From NCBI GenBank assembly GCA_023313575.1, contig JAJTTP010000002.1:2480001-2544000 (forward strand): 64,000 nucleotides of DNA, in the 5' to 3' direction. Under the pieces are notes generated by a model. The model worked only from the letters and a program-made list of their open reading frames with translations. It was not told where the DNA came from and did not search any database. This document shows positions 23,851 through 35,649 of the stretch, piece after piece. This DNA comes from Eutypella sp. D-1 (lineage: Eukaryota > Ascomycota > Sordariomycetes > Xylariales > Diatrypaceae). A program made the translations under genes and the position numbers. Every line of letters starts with the position of its first letter. The stretch's first letter is position 1.

Positions 23851-24936
23851 ATGTTTTAGTATTAAATCATTGATAAGGCGTTCGTCTGGTCCGGGTAAGT
23901 TAAGGCAGGCTGGGTGACTGTCCGTCGATCATTCAGGTATTACTTAGGGGATAGGTACCTGGGAAAGCCAGGTAGCTTTAGCCTTTACGGGAGTAATTGC
24001 ACCTGGAACTTCGATTACCTAGGCAGGTGCGGGCCTGGACCCTGAGAAGTCTACAATGGAATACCCAGGAAGGTGGGGCAGTTTATGATGGATTGTATAA
24101 GTTACCCAGATACCTAACATTATCTACTGGCCGAGAGTGTCTTCAACATAGGAGTTAAGTAAAAATACTTGATAAAGCCTCTAAGTTAATTGGGCCAAGG
24201 TATACTTAGGTATAGATCAGAAACATAGGTACCTAAATATGGGCCTTGAAGGAAGAAATAGTATCTACCAATATCAATGGCTTTAGGTACAGGTGGCATT
24301 TATACGTAGATAACATAACTGAAGAATATCTTAGATACCAGCCAGGCTTGCCAGGCTGCCTTCCAGCTTCGTAAACAGTCTGGCCAGTATTGGAGATAGG
24401 TGACTGCAGCAGCTGAACGGCTGAGCGGTTGGGCGGCTGATTGATAATGTGCAATTGCTTCCCCCGAGTACCCAGTGCCTTCTCTTGGCATCGAACACCT
24501 TCTAAAGGTCTAGTCCGCTCACCAGCCACATTCTTTCGCAGTGCCACATTTTCCTGAGGCTGATATACCCCAAGAATTGCCGAAACAGGCAAGGAGCTGA
24601 CGAACTCCAGATCCCTGTCTTTTCTTCTTTTTAACCAATCATAGAACACAGGTAGCACTATACACGTACTAAGGTACGGATGAGATGGATACCTCGGCAT
24701 CTTTTAAACAACCTGTGGATTTGACTTGGCTATACCTGAACGCTTCCAAGATTACTAGGACTCTTATAATACCTAGGCAACTTGCAACTTATTTATTTAA
24801 TACCAGACTTCTAAGTTATATCCATAATTATACCCAACGTTGTATTTCGTAAGCTTATCTTGTGTTGTGTAATTTGGATTTACCATTGGTTAATAGCGCG
24901 TTTACATCAAGAATTCAACCACTCCAGTTGCCAATC

Positions 24937-26271
24937 ATGCGGGGCATCCAGATTACCGAATATGTGAAGGTATGAACGGCCTCAGTAGTATGGTTGGTTG
25001 GTTGAGACTAAGAATAGGAGTCGAATACAAACCTATACATATGCTAAGAGCGCAACTCCACCAAGGACAAAAAGTCAAACGTGCTCCTCTTTCATGAAAT
25101 ACGATGTCTTGTACTGACCCGCTTTACCTTTGTACATAGGGACCCAAGGATCTCAAGGTTACCGAGCTCCCGGACCCTAAGCCAGAGCCCGATCAGTATC
25201 TGATCGAGGTCCACGCCGCCGCCGCCAACTTCTTCGATATCCTACAGGTACAGGGGAGGTATCAGAACCAGCCACGTAAGCATCCAGTCCACCCTTCCGT
25301 CGAGTACTCTATTCCATCATGATATTTTTTTGCCTTTGATTCTGGCCGGTACGGTACCTATTGATGGTGTGCGCAATGCAAACGAGTGGCTGACCACGAG
25401 CCCGCTTTGCGGGACAACTCTTCTAGCGTTCCCCTGGGTAGCCGGTTGCGAGCTCGCGGGGATTGTGGTGGCGACGCCGACGACGTCCAAGACCCCACCA
25501 CGGTTCCCCGTCGGGAGCCGCGTGTTCGGCGCGAGCCAGGGAGCCTTCGCGACGCGCGTGTACGCCCGCGAACACGATCTGCTGCCCGTGCCGGAGGGCT
25601 GGTCACTGACGGACGCGGCGGGGCTCTTCGTGACGGCGCCGACGAGCTACGCGGCCCTGGTGCAGCGCACGGGCGTCAAAGCCGGCGACATAGTCTTGGT
25701 GCACGCGGCGGCCGGCGGCGTCGGTCTGGCCGCCGTCCAGATTGCCAAGGCCCTGGGCGCCACGGTCATCGCGACGGCGGGAACGCCGCGCAAGCTCGAG
25801 GTCGCGCGCCTCTTCGGCGCCGACCACGCCGTCGACTACACTGACCCAGCCTGGCCCGACCTCGTGCGCGACCTGACCCCGGGCAAGCGCGGCGTCGACG
25901 TCGTCTACGACCCCGTCGGCCTTGTCGATAAGAGCACCAAGTGCATCGCGTTCAACGGGCGCATCCTGGTTGTCGGCTTTGCCGCCGGCAACATCGAGAA
26001 GGTCGCTATGAACAAGGTGCTTCTCAAGAACATCAGCCTCGTCGGCATCCACTGGGGCGCCTACACCCGTTTCGAGCGCGAGACCATCCCCGTCGTCTGG
26101 AAGGGCATCGGCGACCTCATCCAACAGGGAAAATTCAAGGGCACCGTCTTCTCCGACCGCGAGTTTGTCGGGCTCGAGAGCATCCCTGACGCCCTGCTGG
26201 CCCTTGGGTCCAGGGGTACCTGGGGCAAGGTCGTCGTCAAGATCCCGCAGCCTGAGAGTAGCAAGCTCTAA
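24937..26271 (+). CDS. Quinone oxidoreductase-like MDR enzyme
   Basis: Zinc-free medium-chain dehydrogenase/reductase, NADPH:quinone reductase group. Exons: 24937-24969, 25140-25275 and 25427-26271, giving 337 residues. The N-terminal catalytic fold contains AAAANFFDILQVQGRYQNQP and PFPWVAGCELAGIV, the latter rejoined across intron 2. The nucleotide-binding site is VHAAAGGVGLAAVQIA (about 140-155), the AAxGGVG signature of NADPH-dependent members. No catalytic or structural zinc cysteines are seen. The third exon is very GC-rich at third codon positions, unlike its flanks. The substrate may be a quinone or an enone; it is not determinable here. Confidence 0.9.
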
Positions 26272-28444
26272 AAATGCAGTTTCATGTACGGAAAACGTTG
26301 CTAAATATAAATCTATATCCTTACCATGTATGTTTGATGAATGGGAGAGTTTGCTCCCATGAAGATGTTGGTGCTTTGATCTAATGGTAGAAAATTATTA
26401 CGTGTTTGCTACTTAATTAGCCAGTTAGAGTCCAACAACGTTGGCATGCTACCTAATCCGCATATAAGTACGTTGGCTGCTACCCCATGATAGCCAGCTG
26501 AATGCCTCGCACGAATTGTGGGACCACTTGCAACCATTTCAAGTATCCCTGTACGTGAACCGTCTTCTGACACGCCGGGGTAACGCCGGTAGTCCTATAC
26601 AATGCCGGCATGAATACAGGAAGGAGCATTCTGCCGGAAACAACCCCTAAATGCAATCGCATCGTCCGTCTGCTACTCGCGATCCTGAACACCAATCATC
26701 ATAAGCCACGCTTTAACGGCGAAAGCGGTAGACTATACATCATAATTCGCTTGAGAGGTATTAGTCATTCTGTAATACTACCTTGCCTCACCCTGAAAAA
26801 ATCCTCCGAGCCCTACCTACTTACCATTTCCTGAACTGCTAGTGTTTTGAGGCCCGACGCATGCACGGATTCATCGGTGGTTGGCTGGTAAATCGTCTCG
26901 GCGCCTAGCCCTGATCCTTTTACACCCTATAGTATATACGTCTCGGTGAGACGATCACCCAAGGCCAGCAAAGTAGTGACGATGCTACTCACACATGAAA
27001 CGGCTATCAAGTTTGAAGCACGTCTAATTGGATATATGCAGTAGCCTCGTGCTGAGGTCTTTAATAAGGTACCTATAAGTATATGATGACAGGTGGGTCT
27101 CCCACCCCGCGGGGGTCTCACCCATACCTACTTAGGTAAGTATACTACTTAGGTAGTCAGCACTGGATTGTCAGCAACTCGGTAGGCTGTTTTCGTCATC
27201 TGGTGCAACCCTGCGAGAGCACCAACTTCCCAATCCCGTCTAGTGCGTGTGGGATGTGCTCATAACTGCCGCGAGGCTTCCACGTCTCTATGGCAGTTTC
27301 AGGGTTCCCTTTTCAGCTGGCCAGGGGAGGGTGACTACACACCTGATGACAATGCATTTGGACCACCCCTCGTGCTCAACTGCGTTCAAAGCGCCGCCTG
27401 AACGGATCCTGTAGCAAATCCGCGTAGAAGCGGCAAGTGGGCCTGATGCACGATACTTTCGCTGGCACCCATTCCTTCCTGCTCCCCCTTCCCCCCCTTA
27501 GGTGCTATGTCTTATGTAACTCCGCCTGAGGTAAGAAAACAAAAGGAGAAAAAGAAAAAAAATTTCCCCCAGAACCCTCAACCCTTAATTCGACAGTTAA
27601 GCCAGTTCAGATGGAGGCCCGATGCAGGAATAACTGTCTCCCACTAGGGACATCCGTGGGAATCGAACCCAGGTTACCGAGTTCGCAGCTAAGGTCGGAC
27701 ACAGGGCGGTGGTACCAGCTCCGCCACTGTGACTTTCTCGAACTACTTACTCGGGTGGTGATAGCAACTGAGCTTTTTTAGCTATATATGCTGCGAGCAT
27801 TAGGCTCGGGTTCTGCTAGAAGTGGTACATACCTATTGTAATAGGTAGCTTGTGTGCCCCTCCTTAAGCTTCCAGCTTCGTCTAAAACGGTACCTAAGCA
27901 CATAACCAACAAGCAATGCCTAGAATGGGGGCCAGGTATATAATTTCTTGAAGCTATTCTTGCAACGTCAGCACAAGGTCTAGACCCTTTCATGTTTTTG
28001 CACTGCCGATCATATCCTCTGCGAGTCGGTTTAATGCGGACGTCAACTGCCGCCGGGCGATGCGAGCAGGGTTCCAATGCTCAACCCTACCGCGCGGCTA
28101 ACGAGTTTGATAATATGTTTATTGACGTGGCAACCGCAATCCTACTAGGCATTCACGTCTGAGATAATCGATCTACAAAATGAAAGAGTCACAGGGGGGC
28201 GGGGTTCAGCCTTGAGCTTTTCCTATCATTAACACTGCCCTCAGCCAAGGATACTTGTCAAGCTCAGCGCGACCAGGGCTCGAATGTTCCGTCATCTTTC
28301 AACAGTGCTGCCTTCGCGGAGCGTAGTCGTGCGGGTTCATATATAACCGTTGGGGACGGGGGCTAAGAACCGGGCTCCAGCCGGTCACCGTCACCCTCGG
28401 AACTCGCTTCGAGAGTAAGACCGACTCAACAAAGATTCGTTACG
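26272..28444. other. Gene-poor interval
   Basis: About 2.2 kb without a protein-coding gene. Contains a SINE-like Pol III element (see 27545-27745) and several TAGGTACCT/ACTTAGGTA strings at 27060-27160. The last few hundred bases are the presumed promoter of the CorA-like gene. Confidence 0.5.
27545..27745 (-). mobile_element. tRNA-derived SINE-like element
   Basis: On the minus strand an A box, TGGCGGAGCTGG (near 27727-27716), is followed about 45 bases later by a perfect B box GGTTCGATTCC (near 27673-27663). Downstream is a short body, then TTTTTTTT and a T-rich tail (near 27560-27535) that would end Pol III transcription. The segment does not fold as a complete tRNA: the sequences expected to form the acceptor stem do not pair. 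A degenerate tRNA gene is the alternative. Confidence 0.5.
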
Positions 28445-30466
28445 ATGGTCCAACACAGCACATACATACCGCCGGATGTCCATTGCGATGGGCATACTTC
28501 TGCTCACTGGTATGGCGGTAGTGGGTGGGACGCCACGAACGACCAAGACTTCACCGACCGTCTTGACAGACTTGTATGTCCAGAGGAGATCACCGTGCTC
28601 TTATGTGATGCATTCCACTAAGACAAGCCCTGTAGGGTCATCTCGAAGTCGACCAGACACATGAGCCTCATGTCAACATCGTGTACGTAGGGCATATTCG
28701 TCATATCCCGGCAACAAAGTACTTACCGGAGAATAGTATGCTGAAAGCCCGTACCGAGACCGGGCGCACGGTGTTGGGGATCACTCGCGACGACCTCGAA
28801 TCTCTTCTTCAGAAAGTCACTATACCTCGCTTCGCTCAGGAACCACTGTTCCGTGAGAAGGGCCACCATGGCTACGAATTCGAATACCGCAGGAATGGGA
28901 ATATGGGCCTACCAGTTTCACTGTGTAAGCATCGTCCTCGCTCTGGAAAGTTGAGTTAACTCATCCCGTTCATTTAAGGTATCGCGATGCAAACCCCGGC
29001 CCTGGAAACCGTGGCTCAGAGGAACACGTATATGGATATGATGGGACGTGCAGGCCAGGAGGCCTCGTTGGGATATACGCAATCGTTTTCTCTGCTCCTA
29101 AAAGTATCCGCACGAACAGGTTCACTGTCATGCATCATCATCGTGAAGGACGACGACCACCAGAATAGTGCCTACGAGAGCCTCCGCCAGGCTCTGGACC
29201 GTGAGTCCATGTACGACTTAAGGAGAGCCTGCCCATTTCACCTGTTGAGCGTATTGTGCTGTCAACTGGACAGTCTTAGCGAGAACTACTGGAATAACCG
29301 CAAGGAAGAGTACGAGAGGGCCTGGGACTGCATGATAAGGCTATGCCAGCGGCCAAAGGAGCTCTATAAAGACCACGGTAGGGGTATCCACCGAATTAAG
29401 CATAAGCTTAACATCCTTCAACTGGCCTTGGCTGCCCTGGACGGTGCTACGGACTACGAGTTGTCGGCTCTAAAATTCACCCGGGACATGGTTGCGGAAT
29501 TTAATCGCGAGGTTAGCGACCGGGCGCTTTCGCGAGCCCAGCTGGAGCCGTTCCGCAGAGTGATCGATGGTCTGGAGATAGCGATTCATCGTCGACAGGC
29601 CAACCAACGGGTGGCAGAAAAACGGGCCGGCGTAAGCGTGGAAATAGTGAGTGCATAGTTCTACCAGTCGTGCTATCTCCTGCCGGACCTAGTATAAAAG
29701 ATAACTAGACACTAACCAAGCCCCAGCTTCACAACAGCGACGCCCAACACGCCACCCATATTAGCCATGAACAGAGCGCCGCAATGAAGATGATAGCTAT
29801 CATCACTATGCTATTTCTCCCAATCACAACAGTGGCGGTGGGTTGCTTCTACTTTACCATAAGTCTTCGTGTACATTATACTGATTGCTCGGTGCGGTGG
29901 AACAGACAATCTCTGGCAGCAATGCCCTCGACTTTACGAAACATGATGTCGGCTCCGGCTTCTCTGTATGGGAGTATTGGTGGCTGCCGCTGGCCATCGC
30001 GGGCGGGTTGACTGTACTCGCCCTATTTGGCTACTTAGTCTTCCTGCCGTGTATGCGGAGACCCGATCCCGTACAGCAAGACGACATAGAGAAGGGACTT
30101 GCCGTTCCTAGGTGCCCAATGGAAGGACTGCTGAAGTCAAGGGAGGGAATCAGCGTTGGAAGTTCTACGACTCCTTACACAAGCAGGGAAACATCTGTAT
30201 CCCATGACTCCACCTCTACTAATGAACACCACCATGGTCACGCCGATGGTCGCACTCGCTCTGCCCAGGAGTCCGCGTGGCCTTCTACACGTTTGCCGTT
30301 CGCGGCACCTCGTCTTTCTCCTAGGAGTTTCATCAGTCCAACTAGGAGAAATGAAGCGCAAGGACAAACACCACCGACCATGGATCCACGCACCACCTAT
30401 CCATTACAAGACATGAACTCGTCCCCTCAGGTACCACTGAATGGGCTTTGGACTCGATGGCTTTGA
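28445..30466 (+). CDS. Fungal CorA-like membrane protein
   Basis: Five exons: 28445-28573, 28636-28924, 28979-29646, 29727-29837 and 29906-30466, giving 585 residues. Intron 1 (GTATGT, branch ACTAAG) removes an apparent stop; intron 3 has an ACTAAC branch site. The large N-terminal soluble region has a CorA-like alpha-helical part ending in charged helices (RRVIDGLEIAIHRRQANQ). It is followed by AAMKMIAIITMLFLPITTVA (first membrane segment, about 384-402) and a second at about 424-446 (WWLPLAIAGGLTVLALFGYL). This paired C-terminal hairpin is characteristic of CorA-like proteins. The GMN selectivity motif of true Mg2+ channels is not present after the first segment, so Mg2+ transport should not be assumed. 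The Ser/Thr-rich tail of about 135 residues is probably cytosolic. Confidence 0.8.
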
Positions 30467-31976
30467 CATGTTCGACGCTGGATGATACTATCGGTCGCTG
30501 CTGCCATGAGGGCTAAAAGTGGAATAAACGCGCTTTTCTAGGAAAGCGATGAAGAGCCACAAGCTGCGTATTTTGAAAAGTGGGAAATATCGGTGTTCTA
30601 TCCGTATGTTCCTAAACAGTCAGAAGATTAACGTATGAAATATTTAAGAGTCGCGATCATTACCTCTCAGGAAAAGATTTACCAAAGACCATATAGGGAT
30701 TGGCTTGGTAGTTATGTCCAGTGCCTGTGGATGTCTTGAAATAATTCAAGGTAGGCTAAACTTTCTCCGTCATGATGGAAAGGATGCTCGTATCAATCAC
30801 CGGGCTACTGATGTTCTCAGAAGAAATATCGGCATGCTTCATATCCTATCCACACTGACAGGCCGTAGCGAGATAATGTTTAGTATGCTACACGTCAAGG
30901 AGCACTAGCGAGCAGATAACACCTGTGCTGGCTATCCCAATAGCGTCGGAATTGTAATTCCAACTCTTGCAAGCACAAAGAATGAGTTGTAGGCAATTTG
31001 ACCGACTGACACCTGGCAGGACATGCATTCCGAGGCCCGGTAGTCTATAGTGATACCGTACGACTGACTGATCGCCTAGTAGTCGCACTATCCTTGACTC
31101 ACGAATAACTTGGTGCTACAGCAAGAGTGTATGTTGACTACTTCGGCCTAGCCGATAGATGTAGGGTGTAATACAGGGCACCTAGACGCACCCCGGGGTA
31201 AGGAGGGGGCAAGAAGACCTAAATGTTAACCTTGCTAGCCAATAAAATATTAATAGGGGTATAAATGGAGCCTCTAAAATCTTATATAACTTCTGAACTC
31301 GGTCTACAGAGCATGGATTTAAAAAAGCCTGAGACTTGACCACTGCCGTCATTATAGTCTCGATCTACGAACCCATTCCTGAACGTTTTGACTTAACATT
31401 CCTAGCATGCCTTTGTACTACTTGGAGAGAATCGTAACGCTAATTATGTTGTAAGCGTACTGAATCTACATATGCCCGGTCGAGTACTTGTGATACAACC
31501 TTCTGATTGGCACGACGTAAGATGTGTCAAGTAGCGACTTAAGCAAACACCTAACAGACGCGACCATTGATCATAGCTTGACATTTCGCTAAAAAAGAAA
31601 AAAATAGAAGACGCATAATGAGTAGGTAAAGCCGACCAATGAATAGACAAAATTATATCGGTTCACATGGTCACCTGAGTTCGATCCATTCTACCTATCC
31701 ACGTCAGCCTGTTTAACGAGCTCGTGAAAGGTTATCGTCATCATGCAACGCATAGGAAATTATTTATGTCATCTCTGTGATACGCTATGATAACTATAAA
31801 AGGAAGGGAATATTGTACTGGGAATTCTATTTTCTCCTGCGATTCAACACTAAGACGAGCACCACAACACCCACACTGATAAGCCAAGAACGAAACCATC
31901 AATATTTCGAAAATCTTTCAATATACTCAACCACTTAGGCTCTCTATCTTCCACTGCAGTCCAAATCACCTTCACA
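30467..31976. other. Gene-free interval
   Basis: AT-rich; short random-looking frames only. The promoter of the following small gene, with a TATA box, occupies the last 200 bp. Confidence 0.5.
31794..31802 (+). promoter_or_regulatory. TATA box of the first MCW-CGH gene
   Basis: CTATAAAAG about 175 bp before the ATG, followed by a pyrimidine-rich patch that may mark the transcription start. Confidence 0.5.
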
Positions 31977-32400
31977 ATGTGCTGGGATTACCGTTATTTC
32001 TTTTCCTGCGGACATGAAAAGCCGCTGCTTACCTCTGACACGCGGGAAATCAAGTACTGCGATGAGCGGATTGAAAGCAAAATTGCCCACGGGAGCAGGT
32101 CACGTAAGTAGCACCTCACATTCATTACCCAAGTCGTTATCCCTACAGCTTGAAATTGATAAGATAAATCATTGTCTGTGGAGTTGTATCAGGTGACAGG
32201 TGACTCTGAACAGAAGCAAAGGCAGTTCATACTGAGAGGGTTAATGTTTAATGCATTGTGGATGTATTAGCTAACAGATACATATTTTAACAGTGACTCC
32301 CGAAAACAATCCATCCGCCGGAGTCATCCTACCCAGACCATGTAGGCCATGTCGCAAGAAAAACGAAAAAGAAGATGTGACCATAAGTCAAGGGAATTGA
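31977..32400 (+). CDS. Small Cys/His protein, MCW-CGHEK type (copy 1)
   Basis: Predicted 77-residue protein from exons 31977-32103 and 32294-32400, joined by a canonical GTAAGT donor and TTTTAACAG acceptor. It begins MCWDYRYFFSCGHEK, then KYC at about 31-33, and after the splice has PRPCRPCRKK. There is no signal peptide or membrane segment. The spaced Cys and His residues suggest a small metal-binding or intracellular regulatory protein, but the function is unknown. A related gene lies 1.1 kb downstream on the same strand; the shared start MCW, the CGHEK core and the later YC support both as real. A TATA box lies upstream. Confidence 0.6.
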
Positions 32401-33102
32401 TTGCCGGGACTGAAAGGACGCGAGGAGAGATGGCATCGACAATTCATCATCCCCTATGAACCTATCAAGAAGGATTAATAGTACCCAGGTGCTTGGAGTC
32501 AAGCTAGTATGGCTTCTTAAGTACTCTTCTGGGACTAAACGTCTATGGAGTGCTAGGGACTCGGCCACCATCTACCAGCACCGACAGAGTTGAGCTTGAC
32601 ATAGATAGGGGCAGAAGGCCATTCATATCTAAGCAAGGATAGGGCTCACTATTAGATGAATTTTATCTACACCCGTAAGCACAATGTCTAGTAGTGACTG
32701 TGACATGTATTTGTTATCCCGTAATATAAGTTCCCACAGTAGAAATAGACATCACTACAATAGAAGCAATCAAAGGTGTTGCACGTACGCATCTATACGT
32801 ACTGACCGTGATTCACTCGGGAAAGACTTTCCTCGTTGTATCACGTAAAACAGTCACAGCTACCGGTGTAATACTCTACCACAAACAATCAAATAGTTAA
32901 AAATATTTAATGAAATAGACTTTGCCGTGGGCACTTGCTTCTTCTTCCCCCGAAGGTCCCCAAAAGCTCCCCCAAAGTACCCTTCAAGCACTGCTTTTCA
33001 CTTGAGAAGAAAGGCAGTTCCACGATCGAGAAATACAGCAATCTCTGGATACATCCCAAATAGGCTCGTATATGCCCTACCACTACCAACACTACCTCCA
33101 CT
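32401..33102. other. Spacer between the two small CGHEK genes
   Basis: AT-rich sequence with no open frame of note; probably the promoter of copy 2. Confidence 0.45.
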
Positions 33103-33314
33103 ATGTGTTGGAACAGGCGTGAATATTTTGCATGTGGACACGAGAAGTTCATAGGCTACGTCGGGATGCGGAAAATCCTATACTGTCAGCCTGGCCGTGA
33201 GCGATACCAGAACCCACATGAGGATCGGGAGCGTAAGTAGAAATACAAATATCTCTTACTTGTCTCCATTTCCACATAGATGGACGCAGCCTACCACCGC
33301 GCGCCATGTCTTGA
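33103..33314 (+). CDS. Small Cys/His protein, MCW-CGHEK type (copy 2)
   Basis: Exon 1 (33103-33232) encodes MCWNRREYFACGHEK and later KILYCQPGRERYQ. It shares MCW, CGHEK and YC with copy 1 at nearly the same spacing. A GTAAGT donor follows. The proposed acceptor at 33279 gives a 47-bp intron and a short exon 2 (33280-33314), for 54 residues in all. Without splicing the frame would stop three codons after the donor. The second half lacks the PRPCRPC segment of copy 1, so copy 2 may be truncated or my exon 2 may be wrong. Function unknown. Confidence 0.5.
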
Positions 33315-34155
33315 TATATGAGACTAGGCTTAAGTAGGCCGCGAACTCTCAGTCATACTGGGCACATGGTATGACTGATTCGCAGTCTATACATGATAGG
33401 GACAAGGCAGACCAGGACTCCTAGCAGGGAAACCTCCACAATACCTTCAGACATGGTTGCTAACAGCATTTTGTTAAAAAGTAACGCCCGTGAACGATTA
33501 CAAATTGGGAATAAAGCATTCTGTTCACTGCGTTAGATGTCTCAACAAGAATGCTGTCCCTGATCCCGAAAAGACCCCTACGCGATAATTCGAATCGGGA
33601 ATCGATCATTACGCAAATGCCTCCATAGCATGAGCCGACACGAAATACAGCAAGGCTTTATGATTCTTCGTTTATTTCGCTATTTCGCATTACTCACGAC
33701 ACTGTGATTAGTAAGGTAGCGTTCGTCAAGCAACAATTGGTGGGGCAATTATGATGAGGACTCACTCCAGGCCAGCCGTTCATTGCTTATAGTTGTGGCC
33801 CGTTTATCTTATCACCAATATGTAGAGATAAATCACCATTTTACCCCAATTCATGGTAGAGGAGATGTGCCTCTAGCAGTGAAGCTACGAAACAGTCAGG
33901 ATTTAATGATTAGCCGAGGGTATACCGCCACAATAGAAAGGCCGCTGTCCTAAATTGGAAGTTTCTCCTATTTTCTTTGTTCTTAAATCCCACCTCAGTC
34001 TTTGTTACCTTTGTAAACATTATTAGCGGCGTAGCGACAATAAACATCTAAACAGTAAACGTAAACATTGAAAATTTCAAATCACGGAACCCCATGACCC
34101 TTCTTCTTGCAAAACCTTCCTCTTTTTCTCGCGACATGCTAGAACAGGCCATTGT
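33315..34155. other. Intergenic
   Basis: AT-rich, no open frame of interest; 3' flank of the next minus-strand gene. Confidence 0.5.
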
Positions 34156-35649
34156 TTATGTCGACCCTTGGTACGCAGCTCGAGCTTTGCGGATTAAAGC
34201 GGCATTTAGGGGTCGCCTTGACTTTATCATATCGGCGTAGTCGCTCCCATCAGTCAAATACGTGGGGGAACCTAGCCCGATAAGATAATCGATCAACTCA
34301 TCCTGACCGTCTGTGAGTGTCAATACGACCCTAAATAGCTTGTCGAGCAAATATAATCTGGTAGAATCGTCCCGAGGCAGATCGATGATCTCGTCTTCGA
34401 TTGACGCTTTTATCTCTGCGATGAACCCCTGCTCCGCGGCGAGTTTGAACTCCAACGTTACCTCGTCCGCTACTCTGAAAGATTTGATTCTAATCCCGTG
34501 GGCGAAAATAGCCTCGACACAACGCCTGTGGCGAGCGTATTCTGTTGGAGGTTGTGTTGAAGAATATCTGAGTGCGCCCCGAAGTGCGTCATCACAGTAC
34601 TGATTATGTGTCGGCCCGTTCCCGTCCCAACAAGTAGCATGAGGATAGCCTATTCGGTTACACTTTCCCTGAGATTTAAACATTCCCGATTCATCTTCTT
34701 CTGCGTATCGAATCCTTGGATCAGCGCCAAGATGTAATAGCAAATTTACGACGTCGGGTCGTTGAACCCGGATCGCGCTTACTAGCGGGGGAGGAATCTG
34801 TCTGTAAAGCTCCCCCCAGATAGAGTTGAGTGCGTCCGGGTATACGACGCGATATGCTTCTGCAATTTTCTGTATTATATCAGTGGAAAACCCGTTTTCT
34901 ATTGCGTATATAAGTAGAGGCCTTGTCTGCTCCGTTTCAACCATGGGGGGATTTCTTTGTGCCTGAACTTGGTATTGGGGTTCCTGATAGTAAATGTTGA
35001 AACTTTCGGAAAGGAATCGGAATGGAGCTGCTTGGGCAAGATTCCATAGATCTACGGTGCCGAGATCACGACATATATCTAATAGCAACTCCGTGGGCGT
35101 TGAGATCAGAGATGGTAGCGCGTGAGGATCTAAGGGCGCGCGGGGAGGTGGTGGCCTGGGTGGGGGAGCTAGCGTGGATAGAATAGAGGGCATGAATGGA
35201 ACAGAGGTGATGGATTCAACTGAGGGTGTGGGTGGAACGAGGGGCATATATCGAGCAGAGGGTATAGATGGATAGAGTCTGGGTGAAGGACCTGATGCCA
35301 ACTCATCTCTTATAGCGTACAGCTTCCGAATGTGGGCCTGGCCCCGTCCTCTTCGCAAGAGTTCTTCCGTACTAGAGTCAATAAGCTCTACAAAATACGG
35401 ATCACCGACGATAGCTGCTCGCCGTACCTTTTCGAAGTGCTGCTCCTCTTGTCGCTGTCTCCGTCGGAGTATACGCTCCCATAAAGCTTGATCGATTCCC
35501 CGTGGTCGAGCCCGGTTGCGTTCTCTTCGCTCGATGCGGCCACTGGCATGTCTTGGTGAAACCTGCCCCTCTCTCCCCGGTCTCCGATTAAGCCCTCTTC
35601 GCGCCATCTTGTTATTGCAAGGAGTAGTAGGTCTTTGGGTGTGGTGCAT
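34156..35649 (-). CDS. F-box/ankyrin-type protein
   Basis: Single-exon protein of 497 residues. The N-terminal 80 residues are very Arg-rich (RPGREGQ, ERRERNRARPRG, RRRQRQEE) and may act in nuclear localisation or RNA binding. A Pro-rich linker (PPPRPPPPRAP) follows at about 160-170. LISTPTELLLDICRDLGTVD with LWNLAQAAP (about 180-210) resembles an F-box. IENGFSTDIIQKIAEA and VQRPDVVNLLLHLGADP (about 250-310) match ankyrin repeats, with a degenerate third repeat near the C-terminus (GQDELIDYLIGLGSPTYL). Proteins of this build are common accessory genes in filamentous fungi. A second in-frame ATG at 35607 is an alternative start. Confidence 0.7.
   Translation of the reverse strand: MHHTQRPTTPCNNKMARRGLNRRPGREGQVSPRHASGRIERRERNRARPRGIDQALWERILRRRQRQEEQHFEKVRRAAIVGDPYFVELIDSSTEELLRRGRGQAHIRKLYAIRDELASGPSPRLYPSIPSARYMPLVPPTPSVESITSVPFMPSILSTLAPPPRPPPPRAPLDPHALPSLISTPTELLLDICRDLGTVDLWNLAQAAPFRFLSESFNIYYQEPQYQVQAQRNPPMVETEQTRPLLIYAIENGFSTDIIQKIAEAYRVVYPDALNSIWGELYRQIPPPLVSAIRVQRPDVVNLLLHLGADPRIRYAEEDESGMFKSQGKCNRIGYPHATCWDGNGPTHNQYCDDALRGALRYSSTQPPTEYARHRRCVEAIFAHGIRIKSFRVADEVTLEFKLAAEQGFIAEIKASIEDEIIDLPRDDSTRLYLLDKLFRVVLTLTDGQDELIDYLIGLGSPTYLTDGSDYADMIKSRRPLNAALIRKARAAYQGST

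Larger units (their letters stand above)
23553..24936. other. Intergenic with simple repeats, divergent promoters
   Basis: Promoters of DSK2 and the MDR gene. Dominated by GTAG, TGG/TGA and TTG microsatellite tracts at 23640-23850 and by repeated TAGGTACCT-type strings at 23950-24240. A minus-strand frame of 155 codons (24233-24700) shows no family resemblance. Confidence 0.5.

Noticed and set aside
24233..24700. 155-codon minus-strand frame
   Set aside because: No recognisable motif; lies in repeat-rich promoter DNA.
28613..28634. Apparent stop early in the CorA-like gene, considered a pseudogene
   Set aside because: It lies inside a good 62-bp intron (GTATGT donor, ACTAAG branch site, TGTAG acceptor) that keeps the frame.
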